In this document: in pieces, positions 27,413-37,719 of the stretch
How positions within the stretch are numbered: position 1 is the first letter of the stretch
Layout of the letters: each line of letters starts with the position of its first letter
Assembly (NCBI GenBank): GCA_963739335.1
Contig: CAVUAC010000086.1
Coordinates: 1 to 64,000 of the forward strand
DNA from: UBA9647 sp963739335
Lineage (GTDB): Bacteria; Bacteroidota; Ignavibacteria; UBA10030
DNA length: 64,000 bases
Reading direction: 5' to 3'
Made by a program: the position numbers and the translations under genes
The notes under the pieces: generated by a model
What the model was told of the DNA's origin: nothing
The model's input: the letters and a program-made list of their open reading frames with translations, nothing else
Databases searched by the model: none

Positions 27413-29572
27413 GTGAGTAACGGCAGTCACCGGCCAATTCCAGAACGTTTGCAGACGCTGGCCCGCAACCTCTGGTGGACCTGGAATCCCCAGGCTCAAG
27501 AAGTATTTCGTGAACTCTCCCCTTTGACATGGGAACGGTCGAATCACAGTGCTCTCGAGGTCTTGCGCGAAGTCTCACACACAGAGCTCAGCGCGCGTCT
27601 GCATGATCCTGATTTCCAGAAGAAAGTCCATCGCATTCTGGAAGAATTTGATTCCTATTTGCAGAGCAAGGAAACGTGGGCAGCGCACCATGCACACAAA
27701 TTGTCCCAGCCCGTTGCCTACTTCAGTGCAGAATTCGGACTTCATGAATCTTTGCCGATTTATTCGGGCGGACTCGGGGTTCTTTCCGGCGATCACACAA
27801 AGTCTGCGAGCGATCTCGGAATCCCATTCATCGGGATCAGCCTCTTTTACCGCAACGGTTACTTCCAGCAGCGCCTGGGCCCTGACGGATGGCAACAAGA
27901 ATCATATCCTTTGTACGATCCCGTTCGTCTTCCATTCGAGCTTGTGACCCGGGAAGAAGGCGGGAGGCTGCTGAACTCCGTCGAGATCGGTCACAGCACG
28001 ATCTATTTCCAGGCTTGGCACCTTCGTGTAGGCCGCGCCACCATCTATCTTCTCGATACAAATCTGCCTGAGAACGACGCGCATTTCCAGGGCCTCACCG
28101 GTCATGTGTATGGCGGTGATGTCGACACAAGAATAGGCCAGGAAATTGTTCTCGGCATCGGTGGTGTGCGGCTTCTCCGCTCCATGGGCGTTGAACCGGC
28201 CGTTTTCCATATGAACGAGGGACACTCTGCCTTCCTGACGCTCGAGCTCCTGCGTGAAGAACTCAAGCGTGGAAAGAGCATCCCTCAGGCTGAGCAGGCC
28301 GTGACGGCACGATGCATATTTACCACGCATACCCCTGTCCCCGCCGGACACGACCGTTTCAGTTCCGAGCTCCTGCATCACACCTTAGGCCGTTTCTGGG
28401 CTGAGACGGGGCTTGACCACGAGGCTTTGATGTCCTACGGAAGGGTGAATACGCTGGACCAGCAAGAGCTCTTCACGATGACTGTCCTGGCGCTCAAGAT
28501 GTCACGCGCGGCCAACGGCGTCAGTGAACTGCACGGTCAGGTCAGCCGGGAGATGTGGAGAGAGCTGTACCCCGAAAAGAACGTGCAGGATGTCCCGATC
28601 GGTCACATCACCAATGGTATCCATACGCCAAGTTGGGCATCCGCGAAGGCTCACGAATTCTGGAACAAGCGTCTCGGGGTCGACTGGACAGCGAAGCTGA
28701 TGGATCCGCATTATTGGAGCAAGCTCGAAAACGGCGACCTTGCCACGGATGAAGAGCTCTGGGCTCTCCGGTACGCACTCCGGCGGGACCTGGTCGAGTT
28801 CGTGCGTCAGCGACTCCACGGCCAGCTCTCGCGATCCGAAGGAGATAGTTCAAGCTTCATCGATCGCGCGCTTTCACCGGACGCTCTGACGATATGTTTC
28901 GCACGCCGGTTCGCCACGTACAAGCGTGCCCCCCTTGTCTTCCGTCACCTTGAACGAACCATTCCATTGATCAACGATCCGGATCACCCGATCCAGTTCG
29001 TTTTCGCGGGTAAGGCTCACCCGCGGGACAATGAAGGGAAGCGGTTCATGCAATCCATCATCGAGCTCACGCGGCACCCACAGCTGCTCGGCAAGGTCGT
29101 CTTTATTGAAAACTACGATATGAACGTCGGACGTCATCTCGTGGCCGGCGCCGATGTCTGGCTCAACACACCGCGCAGACCCCTTGAGGCAAGTGGCACG
29201 AGCGGACAGAAAACCGTGATTCACGGCGGTCTCAATCTTAGTATCATGGATGGCTGGTGGCGAGAGGGATATAACCAAGCTAACGGATGGTCCATTGGCA
29301 ATGACAACTCGGCACCTGACCTGGAAGCTCAAGATGAGAATGATTTCGAGCATCTGTACCGGACGTTGAAGGAACAAGTCATACCTGAGTTCTATCATCG
29401 AAACGCCCACGGCATTCCGGAGGCCTGGATCAAACGCATTCGCAATGCCATGCGTTCGCTTGTGCCTTTCTATAACACAGATCGGATGGTCGCAGAATAC
29501 GTCAACAAGTACCTACATCCACCGCTGACACGTGTGAGTTCTGCGAATATCCTCCCTTCGTACAAGACCTGA
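27413..29572 (+). CDS. glgP: Alpha-glucan (glycogen) phosphorylase
   Basis: A cytoplasmic GT35 enzyme that releases glucose-1-phosphate from glycogen or maltodextrin using PLP. The 719-residue sequence starts at a GTG (27413) and belongs to the shorter bacterial/archaeal branch: ARNLWWTWNPQAQE near the N-terminus, YFSAEFGLHESLPIYSGGLG, GGVRLLRSMGVEPAVFHMNE, and the PLP/phosphate-site region TPRRPLEASGTSGQKTVIHG. It stands alone between a divergent surface-protein cluster and the cyclase gene, 139 bp upstream of the latter. No glgA, glgB or glgC is near. Confidence 0.92.
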   Translation: MSNGSHRPIPERLQTLARNLWWTWNPQAQEVFRELSPLTWERSNHSALEVLREVSHTELSARLHDPDFQKKVHRILEEFDSYLQSKETWAAHHAHKLSQPVAYFSAEFGLHESLPIYSGGLGVLSGDHTKSASDLGIPFIGISLFYRNGYFQQRLGPDGWQQESYPLYDPVRLPFELVTREEGGRLLNSVEIGHSTIYFQAWHLRVGRATIYLLDTNLPENDAHFQGLTGHVYGGDVDTRIGQEIVLGIGGVRLLRSMGVEPAVFHMNEGHSAFLTLELLREELKRGKSIPQAEQAVTARCIFTTHTPVPAGHDRFSSELLHHTLGRFWAETGLDHEALMSYGRVNTLDQQELFTMTVLALKMSRAANGVSELHGQVSREMWRELYPEKNVQDVPIGHITNGIHTPSWASAKAHEFWNKRLGVDWTAKLMDPHYWSKLENGDLATDEELWALRYALRRDLVEFVRQRLHGQLSRSEGDSSSFIDRALSPDALTICFARRFATYKRAPLVFRHLERTIPLINDPDHPIQFVFAGKAHPRDNEGKRFMQSIIELTRHPQLLGKVVFIENYDMNVGRHLVAGADVWLNTPRRPLEASGTSGQKTVIHGGLNLSIMDGWWREGYNQANGWSIGNDNSAPDLEAQDENDFEHLYRTLKEQVIPEFYHRNAHGIPEAWIKRIRNAMRSLVPFYNTDRMVAEYVNKYLHPPLTRVSSANILPSYKT

Positions 29573-29604
29573 TTTGATTCCCGCAAACGATTGATTCCTC
29601 TGTG

Positions 29605-29633
29605 TTGACATTCCGCTCAGGAGTGAATATCTT
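29605..29633 (+). promoter_or_regulatory. Candidate housekeeping-type promoter for the cyclase gene
   Basis: TTGACA (29605-29610) and TATCTT (29628-29633) are separated by 17 bp, close to the general bacterial -35/-10 consensus. The pair lies 79 bp upstream of the cyclase ATG in a non-coding gap. FCB bacteria often use other promoter motifs, so this is only a candidate. Confidence 0.35.
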
Positions 29634-29711
29634 AGTTGCAGAGTGAGACGTGAAGCATCTTCATCCCTCCTCAAGTTCATGACAAACAGATAATACGACA
29701 GTGCATTGACC

Positions 29712-32529
29712 ATGGCTTCGACTCCAGAAGGCGGAACCCGCAAACTTGCGGCGATCATGTTTACGGATGTTAAGGACTTCTCAAAGAAGATGAGTGAGAA
29801 TGAGATTGCCGCTATGGAACTCCTCAAGGTCCACGACACCATGGTCCGGGATACCGTAGCCAAGTACGGCGGGATCGTGATCAAATCGCTCGGGGATTCC
29901 TTCATGGTCGATTTCTCGAGCGCCGTGAATGCCGTTCGGTGTGCAATTGAAGCGCAGGAACAATTCTGGCATTACAACCAGGGGAAGTCTGAATTCGACA
30001 AGATCCAGATACGTGTCGGCATTCACCTCGGCGATGTCATCACCGTCGGCAACGATATCTACGGCGACGGTGTCAACATTGCGGCACGCATCGAAGCCAT
30101 TACCGAACCGACCCGCATTTGCGTATCAGCCGACATTTACAATCAGGTCAAGAACAAGATGCCGATCCGGGCATACAGCATCGGCTCCATCGACCTCAAG
30201 AACATCGCCGAACCGGTCGAAGTGCTCGAGCTGCTGATCGACTCCATCCCCGAATTCTCCGAGCCATCCGAGTCGGCGAAACAAGTCCCGACGCGCCGCA
30301 AGGCTGAGCTTCTCTCCTCGCAGGAGGAAGAGGAAGCTAACCGCGTCGAGGCAGCCAAACGAAAGGTCGACGAAGAGCAGCAGAAAGAGGATGCCGAAAG
30401 ACAAGAACGGGCGAACGCTCATTTTCTCCAAGCAGAAGAGTATTTTCGGGCGGGAGATCTCGACAAGGCCGAGGAAGAGATCAAAGAGATTTACAAGATC
30501 GTGCAGATCCACTACGAAGCGCAGATGTTGGTTTTGCAGATCGAGGAGCAACGCGCCCGGAACGAGGAAAATCAACGTCGTGAGCGTGTCAAAGAGGAAA
30601 AACGTCGGAAGGAAGAGGAACGCCAGCAGCGGATTCAGGAACATATCGACAACGCGTTGGCGTACGTCGAGCTCGATCAGTACACCGAAGCCCTCTATGC
30701 GCTTCAGGAAGTCTATTCGATCGACCCAAACAACGAGCAGGCAAAGCAACTCGAAGAACAGATCCGCTTTGCTGAAGAGGAGCGCCTTGAACTGATGAGG
30801 CTCGAGGCCATCGCTGAAGCAGACCACGCCCGGGAGGAGCTCCTCAATCAGCAGGATGAAATCTCAGATGAGCTCCGGCTCGCCGAATCCGCCCTTGAGG
30901 AAGCCTACCCCGTCGAGCAGCCGAAGCCCGAGCGAAACAAGAAGCTCTACATCGGTATCGGCGCAGGATTTGTCGTTGTCCTCGGCATCATCGTCACATT
31001 ATTGTTGACACGGAATCCCCTGAAGAAGCCGACGGCCATCGCCGTCCTTCCGTTCACCGCAAGCCAAACGGATGAGAGCTATCTCGGAGAAGCGATCTCC
31101 TCTTTCATGACAGATGAAATCGCCAGGGTTCCAGACATTACGGCAATTGCGCCAGTGAGCGCCCAACGGCTTGGTGCCGACAGCTCGGGTCCACACTCCG
31201 CGGCTGTCAGTCTCGGTATCTCCCACATTGTCCGCGGCTCGGTTTCAATCAGCGGCACGACAGTCACGCTCAAGACCCAACTCATTGAGATCAAAGAAAA
31301 CAAAACGCTGTGGGAGTCTTCCCTGCAATCCCACATCCTTGACGTCAGTAGTTTGGCCTCGCGGGTGTGTAGCGGTTTCTTCAGATTCCTGGAAATCGAC
31401 TTTGGCCAACGAAACGCACGCCATACGACCAACAATGTAGATGCTTATGTGCTTTACCTTCGTGGAACCGCTTCGATGATGCAACCAACCGCCGAAGGAA
31501 TCAACCAGGGTATTTCGTTCTTTCAGCAGGCAGTTGATCAAGATTCATCATTCACTGCAGCGAAGGCCGCACTTTCTGATGCATTGCTGGAACAATTCAA
31601 ACGCCAGGGAGAGCGCGACAAATCTATCCTCGCCCTTGCAACAAACCTTGCCTACGAGGCTATCAGCTCCCCGCCACCGAGCGCACAAGCCCATCTCGTG
31701 CTCGGAGAGTCATACCGCTACGGGCAACAGTTTGCTCAGGCACGGGAAGAAATTGACAGGAGTCTTGCCATTCAGCCTGGGAACCCGGAATGTTCGCGGG
31801 AGCTTGCCCTCTTGTCTCTCATTGAGGGAAATGCCGACGAAGCCACGCAGCATGCTGCCTCTGCACTCAAAATCGACCCGAAGCATTACGATTCGCATCT
31901 CGTGAAGGGAATTGTCGATCTCTCCAGGGAACAGTATGAAGACGCAGATAGACTCTTTCAAGAAGCTTCGGGTACTAGGTGCGCCGGATTCTCTCCTGAC
32001 CGTCCAGTACAGATTTCGAACGTGGAGGGAGTTGAATAGAAGCGACAGGACCGTGAAGTACTGCCAGCAAATGATGGAGCATGCTGATCAGCGGGGACGA
32101 GTCATGTTGTACTGCTGGATCGGACGGGGATACCAATTAAACGGCAAACTAGATTCCTCCATCGCCAACCTCAATCGGGGCATCCAGATCGCGGAGCGCG
32201 TTCTGTCAGAAAGCCCAAGAGACGGCACGACCCTCGCGTACTACGCACTCCTGAACGCCCGTCGCGGGAAAAGGCCTGATATTGCTATTCGGGCAATTCA
32301 ACAAGCCCTGGTGTTTGACTCCACATCCGCCAGAGTCCATTACTGGAAAGGCCGCGTGCACGCAATCCAAAATGACCACGCGAAGGCGTTGAGCGAATTG
32401 GCAAAAGCAGTTGCAATCGAGTACTCCTTCTCCGAGATTCTGGATCCCGATTTCTTGTCGATCGCGCGGGACGCTGATTTCACCTCAACGATTACACGAA
32501 AAACCCGGAACCCCGAAACCACACAATAG
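29712..32529 (+). CDS. Class III nucleotidyl cyclase / TPR membrane protein (one frameshift)
   Basis: A multidomain signalling protein of about 935 residues. I use the ATG at 29712. Residues 8-170 form a class III adenylate/guanylate cyclase domain (LAAIMFTDVKDFSKKM; KSLGDSFMVDF; GIHLGDVITVGNDIYGDGVN). Charged coiled coils and TPR-like pairs follow to about residue 400. Then come one membrane helix (IGIGAGFVVVLGIIVTLLLT), a TolB/FlgO-like domain (IAVLPFTASQTDESYLGEAI) and C-terminal TPRs. The main frame ends at 32039. Near 31965 a one-base insertion shifts it; the next frame (to 32529) continues TPR sequence (WRELNRSDRTVKYCQQMMEH). This architecture is common in soil and sediment bacteria; cyclic-nucleotide product unknown. 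Confidence 0.8.
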
Positions 32530-32593
32530 CCCGGGGCTACAAGCATCTCAAGCAACGACGATCTGGTGAAAAGATCTCAGAGGTGTGGAGCCT

Positions 32594-35275
32594 TCAGGGG
32601 TTGAACCAGTAGGTGATCTTGATCGAGTAGACGTTATCCGGAGAGACGCGCAGCAGCCTATCCACATCGCGGCCCAACAGGAAATCCCCCCTGCTTTCAT
32701 AATCCATCTTCTCGTTCGTCCACACCAGGTAGATCGTCGATCCAGGCATGTATTCCCAGCGGAAGACTGCGTTCGCGCGCAGGGATTTGAAATTGAAATC
32801 GGGATTGTCGATAGCAAATGGTGGTGCCGGTCCGGCTGGCCCGTCCGGATCGATGGTGTACCGGTTGTTCGACGACGTGATCCGCGAAGCACCTTCTCCA
32901 TACGTGTTAAACGAAAACGTCCCCGGCTGGGCCAACTCCTTGATGCCTGTATATGACCCTGTCGAGAGGAGGGGCTGAACGTACAACTGAAAACTCATCT
33001 TGGGCGTAAAGGTCCAGTTCAACCGTAACGTGGTGGCAAGTTGGTTTTGATCCAGAACTCCGAAGATGTATCGCGTGCCATAGGTTTGTTGAGCGTACGG
33101 GTCTGGAATGGCGTCAACGTACTGTCGGACATCATGATTGCGAATATAGTCAAAGCTGAGGCTCGCACTCAGCGTCCGCGAGGCTTTCCAGCTGAACGAG
33201 AAGCCTGCCGTAGAAAGCCACGCGCCTGACTCTCCCCTCGCACCACTCGTACTCAAAGATCCGTAGAACGGCTTTCTGGAATCACTAGAAATATTCAGAA
33301 TAGCACTCTGACTGCTCAGTGCCTTCATCAAAGGGCCGCCCCGAGTACGCTGATCGTCATAAGCTTCGGCATAGTGAGCTATGCCGAACGACACCGACCA
33401 GTAGTTCAAAAACTGACCAATTAAAAATAGCTGGTAGCTCTCCCTCGTCTTCTTCCCTCCGAAATTGTATTCTCCGAGGACAACACCCGTGACTGTTTTT
33501 GTACGGAAGATCCTGTCCGGCTGAAGCCATTGATATCCTGCATAGATATGGGCATTGATGTAATCTGCCCTCGCAAGAAACCCAACGTCGTTTGTTTCGA
33601 ACTTCGGATGTATGGCGCCAATCGCGGCATCAAAGATCCAGTTGCCGGAAACCTTGTCGAGCCAGATGCGCGATGCCCATCCGGCCATAGATGTCGCATT
33701 TGAGTCTACTCTTAGATAGCTCGCATCCGGACGCTGGAAGAAATGTTGAGGAGATCGCTGTAGGTCGATGATGCGGTCTTTGCTGCCAGTGACGTACGAT
33801 CCTCCCGCCCAGCCTGTCAACACCCAAACCTTGTTCTGATCCAGGAATGTCCACCCATCAAGACCGATCGACGCGGCGTCGCTATTCAGACGACCACGCA
33901 TTCGATCATCGCGCAAGTTCCTCTCCACTACGGTGCCCAGGACCCCAATTGCCTGACGCGCATCGTTGAACTCCTTCAGCGTGCGAACGACGCCATAAAA
34001 CGTCAGCGGCTCCACCTCATCGCTGAAGCGAACGCCGGCAGAGTCAACCTCACCATACTCCCGGTTCGTAAGCGCCGAGAGTGTAGCAAACGACCATGAA
34101 TTCGTAATCTTTCCACTGACCTTGGCAGCGCCAAGAATTGTCGTCCGGTCCGGGACATCAACGAACCCTTGGTGCGGGACAGAGCCTTGCGGTGCTCTCC
34201 CTATGCGCCTGCTGTAAAAGAAGTTCGGATCCGACCAGTCGAAGTCCTGTAGGTTGGCTGCTCCACCCCGCCCGAAGTTGAGAATATCCGACCCCTCGAT
34301 GAAGAACGGTCTCTTTTCCTGGTAGTAGACCTCATAAGCAGTCAGGTTGACAACGGCGGGATCCACCTCGACCTGGGCGAAGTCGGGATTGAGGGTTAGA
34401 TCCAGCGTCACATCACCGGCAAGACCAAGCTTTGCATCTCCTCCAATGTTGGCGGGGTAGTTGCGTCGGAACTTGAATGGATCCGTTCTCCCTTGATTGA
34501 AGTCGTCGACTGCAGGTTGCTGGATGAACTTGGCAGTAGCGGCAGCGTATGGAAGAAACTCAATGCGAGCCGGCGGCTTGATGCCTTCGATGCCCCGAAG
34601 TTCTATCCACCGTGAGACTCGCATAAAGTCCGTGCGCGGATAGAAAACGAGATATGATTCTTCGTTCCGTCGCTGGACGCGCCTCAACGCCTCGATGCCC
34701 CAGATGTACTTGTCACGCTTTGAGAAGCGAAGCTGCGAATACGGAATGCGGAACTCCGCAGCCCATCCCCATTGTTCGATTCGAACTGCGACATCCCATA
34801 CCCCATCCCAGCTATCGTCGGTCTGTGTATCATTCGAGATCCTGCCGTCCTGGATCGCTCCCGCAGGATTGACGACAAAGTAGTGTGCGGTTCTCTTGTC
34901 GTGTGCTGCATCAATTCCAATAGCGATGTAGTCCGATTCGGAATCCTGATCGCGACGCGCAAGCCTTCCGATGATTGAATCGGGGCGAGTGTCAAACAGC
35001 TTCACAGCCACGTAGAGCGCGTTTTGATCGTAGGCAACCAGGACCTCAGTTTTCTGCGATGGCAGCACTCCCTCATCCGGTTGGCGCTGAATGAAGCCCG
35101 TCTCCCCTTTCCGTTGCCAGACTGTCTCAGTGAGGCGACCGTCGATCCTCATCGGCTCTGTCGCACGAACCGCAACAATGGCCCGCGAGGTCGTCGCGTT
35201 GGCTTGGCTGTAGCTCTGCTGTTCAACCAGACCGGTGCTGACAGAGAGAATGAGAATGGCGCGCTTGAGAACCAT
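32594..35275 (-). CDS. DUF5916 outer-membrane protein with CBM9-like N-terminus
   Basis: A large envelope protein (893 residues from the ATG at 35273-35275; the frame is open upstream but not protein-like). A signal peptide (LKRAILILSVSTG) is followed by a carbohydrate-binding family 9-like domain at about 30-230 (RIDGRLTETVWQ, ALYVAVKLFDTRPDSI, WDGVWDVAV, WGWAAEFRIPYSQLRF). A DUF5916 beta-barrel-like region follows (YYQEKRPFFIEGSDIL, FFYSRRIGRAPQG) and ends with a barrel-type terminus (SIKITYWFNP). Members are frequent in FCB bacteria, often beside amidohydrolases or peptidases; their function is not established. It converges with the cyclase gene across 64 bp. Confidence 0.85.
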   Translation of the reverse strand: MVLKRAILILSVSTGLVEQQSYSQANATTSRAIVAVRATEPMRIDGRLTETVWQRKGETGFIQRQPDEGVLPSQKTEVLVAYDQNALYVAVKLFDTRPDSIIGRLARRDQDSESDYIAIGIDAAHDKRTAHYFVVNPAGAIQDGRISNDTQTDDSWDGVWDVAVRIEQWGWAAEFRIPYSQLRFSKRDKYIWGIEALRRVQRRNEESYLVFYPRTDFMRVSRWIELRGIEGIKPPARIEFLPYAAATAKFIQQPAVDDFNQGRTDPFKFRRNYPANIGGDAKLGLAGDVTLDLTLNPDFAQVEVDPAVVNLTAYEVYYQEKRPFFIEGSDILNFGRGGAANLQDFDWSDPNFFYSRRIGRAPQGSVPHQGFVDVPDRTTILGAAKVSGKITNSWSFATLSALTNREYGEVDSAGVRFSDEVEPLTFYGVVRTLKEFNDARQAIGVLGTVVERNLRDDRMRGRLNSDAASIGLDGWTFLDQNKVWVLTGWAGGSYVTGSKDRIIDLQRSPQHFFQRPDASYLRVDSNATSMAGWASRIWLDKVSGNWIFDAAIGAIHPKFETNDVGFLARADYINAHIYAGYQWLQPDRIFRTKTVTGVVLGEYNFGGKKTRESYQLFLIGQFLNYWSVSFGIAHYAEAYDDQRTRGGPLMKALSSQSAILNISSDSRKPFYGSLSTSGARGESGAWLSTAGFSFSWKASRTLSASLSFDYIRNHDVRQYVDAIPDPYAQQTYGTRYIFGVLDQNQLATTLRLNWTFTPKMSFQLYVQPLLSTGSYTGIKELAQPGTFSFNTYGEGASRITSSNNRYTIDPDGPAGPAPPFAIDNPDFNFKSLRANAVFRWEYMPGSTIYLVWTNEKMDYESRGDFLLGRDVDRLLRVSPDNVYSIKITYWFNP

Positions 35276-35444
35276 CGATTTGGGCGTGGTGCTTAGGGGC
35301 TCTTGTGAAAGGATATTCGCAAGAATATCACGAATACAGTGCCGAAAATCAAGGAATTTGTCCGCTGTATCGGTTGGCAAAGTCGGGGGGCGTGAAATCA
35401 GAGGGACAAGAGGTTCAAACTGAGAAGCCGAAGCCAGACATCGA

Positions 35445-37292
35445 TCAGCGAAGAGCCTCGAGGATCTGGGGCACCACGTCGTATTTCTTGAAAGGGGGCA
35501 TGAGGTACACTCCTGACACCAGATGCCGTGCTTCCCGAAGGAAGGCTTTGGTGAGCTGAACGCCGGCCGTCGCAGCCTTGTCGCCCGCGTCTCGTAGCGT
35601 CTCGCGGACTGCTTCAGGAATGTCCATTCCGGGGATTTCGTTGTGCAGGAACTCCGCATGGCGATAGCTCCTCGGCGGCAGGATTCCAAGCATGATCGGA
35701 ATCCTCCACTCTTCGCACTGCTTCACAAAACGCTCGAGCGTGCGCATTTCGTACATCGGCTGCGTAAAAATGATCTCCGCACCAGCTTCAATCTTTTGGG
35801 ACAATCGCTTCACTTCGCGATCCATGTCATCCGCCTTGGGATTTGCAGCGCATGCAATCAGAAATGACGTCTTGCTTTCCAACGCGTTCCCCATCAAATC
35901 CATGCCGCCGTTCATAGCCTTCACTGCGCGGATGAGACCGATGGAATCGACATCGAAGACCGAGGTTGCCTGCGGATAGTCACCGATATTGGTAGGGTCG
36001 CCGGTGATGCAAAGGACATTGCGAATTCCGAGTGCGTGTGCTCCAAGCAGCTCCGCCTGCAGGCCGATCATATTCTGGTCACGTGCCGTCATATGCGTCA
36101 TCGCCTCAATGCCAACATCCCGCTGCATCATGACAGAAATTGCGACAGGGTTCATCCGCAGACGTGCACGCGCACCATCAGTAATGTTGATTGCATCAAC
36201 TCCACAGCGATGGAGATAGCGAGCTCCCTCCATGACCGACGACATGTCCAGACCGCGTGGGATATCCAGTTCCACCGTCACTAGGAATTTCTTGCCGATG
36301 TTGCGGGCAAACAGCGATCGCCTGTCAGCAAGGGCATCGCGTTTCAGCGGTTCCGGCTGTGTCGGAGTCTTGCCGACAGTCACGCCGGGCTTTGCCTGTG
36401 GGATCGATACGATTGGAGCAGAAGCTGCAAGGTCGTCGATCACCTTCCGAATGGCCCTGATGTGCGCAGGCGTGGAGCCGCAGCAGGCTCCGATCATCGT
36501 TACGCCGGATTGAATGAGCTCACGCGCGTACGCCGCAAGGTAGTCCGGCGCGGTATGGTAGACCGATCGTCCATCCTGCAGTGTGGGAATGCCGGCAGCC
36601 GGTTGGGCAGAGAGAATGACACCGTCTTTGTACATCGTGCGGATGATGCTGAACATCCGTTGCGGCCCGACGGTGCAATTGGCACCAACGACGTCAACCC
36701 CACGACCAAGAAGATGTTCGACAACTTCGAGAGGAAATGAGCCGGAGAGAATCGAACCATCCTCGGCAAAAGCTTTTTGAGCCACGATCGGGATGTTCGT
36801 GAGCCCCTTGGCAGCAGCAATGGCTTCATCGAGCTCGTGAAGACTGACAAACGTTTCAAGGATGAGAAGATCGACTCCCCCTTCCAGCAGGATTTCAATT
36901 TGCTCCTTGAACGCATCGCGGGCCTGAGACAGCTTGATCTTACCAATAGGCTCCAGCAGCTTTCCCGTAGGCCCCACAGAGCCAGCAACATAAATTTGAT
37001 CCCCGGCTGCCCTGCGCGCAATTTCAACCCCCGCCCGATTTATCTCCCTCAGACGGTCCTGCAGATGATACTCTGCAAGCCGAAACCGATTTCCAGAAAA
37101 GGTATTGGTCTCAATGATCTCAGCCCCGGCATCGATATACTCGCGGTGAATGCGAGCAACAATGTCAGGGTTCTTGATATTCTGAATCTCGTGCGGACGC
37201 TCTCCGTACTCGTACAGATCCAGCAGCGTTCCCATTGCGCCATCGCACAAAATGGGGCCTTTTTTCAGCCTTTCCCGAAAATCAAGCTTCAC
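35445..37292 (-). CDS. Bifunctional homocysteine S-methyltransferase / methylenetetrahydrofolate reductase
   Basis: A cytoplasmic fusion for methionine and one-carbon metabolism (about 615 residues). The N-terminal half is a zinc-dependent homocysteine methyltransferase (GPILCDGAMGTLLD; zinc Cys in GANCTVGP and GACCGSTPAHI). The C-terminal half, from about residue 320, is a MetF-like FAD-dependent reductase (VTVELDIPRGLDMSS, INITDGARARLRMNP, NVLCITGDPTN, FTQPMYE). The start is a GTG: the one at 37292 has GGAG six bases upstream and yields VKLDFRERLKKG, the usual beginning; an in-frame GTG at 37319 has a GGAGG only two bases away. It is the last gene of the lysA-asd operon. Confidence 0.9.
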   Translation of the reverse strand: MKLDFRERLKKGPILCDGAMGTLLDLYEYGERPHEIQNIKNPDIVARIHREYIDAGAEIIETNTFSGNRFRLAEYHLQDRLREINRAGVEIARRAAGDQIYVAGSVGPTGKLLEPIGKIKLSQARDAFKEQIEILLEGGVDLLILETFVSLHELDEAIAAAKGLTNIPIVAQKAFAEDGSILSGSFPLEVVEHLLGRGVDVVGANCTVGPQRMFSIIRTMYKDGVILSAQPAAGIPTLQDGRSVYHTAPDYLAAYARELIQSGVTMIGACCGSTPAHIRAIRKVIDDLAASAPIVSIPQAKPGVTVGKTPTQPEPLKRDALADRRSLFARNIGKKFLVTVELDIPRGLDMSSVMEGARYLHRCGVDAINITDGARARLRMNPVAISVMMQRDVGIEAMTHMTARDQNMIGLQAELLGAHALGIRNVLCITGDPTNIGDYPQATSVFDVDSIGLIRAVKAMNGGMDLMGNALESKTSFLIACAANPKADDMDREVKRLSQKIEAGAEIIFTQPMYEMRTLERFVKQCEEWRIPIMLGILPPRSYRHAEFLHNEIPGMDIPEAVRETLRDAGDKAATAGVQLTKAFLREARHLVSGVYLMPPFKKYDVVPQILEALR

Positions 37293-37353
37293 AAAGTTCT
37301 CCAAAGGTGGTACGGACACTTCCTCCCGTCAAGCTGCCGGGACTTAGTCTCAC

Positions 37354-37701
37354 TTACCGTTGTGATTCTGACGATGCCGTTTTCCAGACAATCGTGAGGC
37401 TATCGATGGCTGCCTCGGGCCGGAGAGCAAGAACGGCAAGAACCGAATCTCCTACCTCAACCCCGCGCAAGAGCGATGAGTCCCTCACGGCAAAGGGCAT
37501 GGTCATCGCTTTCATATAACCAGGGATCTCTTCATGGGCAATGGTGACACGCTTCAAGGAAGGATCAAGGGCAACAACCTGACCCTTGACCTGGTGGTAC
37601 TGAACAGCATTTCTTTGCTTTTGTTCTTTCCCTCCGCATCCGGTACTCAGCAGCACATAGACAAAGAGAAGCAGAAGTGTTTCTGTGGCTGGCTTTGACA
37701 T
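37354..37701 (-). CDS. CusF/SenC-like copper-binding lipoprotein
   Basis: A small periplasmic lipoprotein (about 115 residues). From the ATG at 37699-37701 a signal with lipobox LLSTGCGG is seen. The mature part has the OB-like fold typical of copper-binding CusF-like domains found with SCO1 and cation-efflux genes: VKGQVVALDPSLKRVTIAHE, IPGYMKAMTMPF, VGDSVLAVL. The Met-x-x-Met-x-Met-Pro stretch is the likely copper ligand set. Its place inside an amino-acid operon, 18 bp after asd, is odd. Confidence 0.75.
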   Translation of the reverse strand: MSKPATETLLLLFVYVLLSTGCGGKEQKQRNAVQYHQVKGQVVALDPSLKRVTIAHEEIPGYMKAMTMPFAVRDSSLLRGVEVGDSVLAVLALRPEAAIDSLTIVWKTASSESQR

Positions 37702-37719
37702 AGTTCTTCCGCTCACGGA

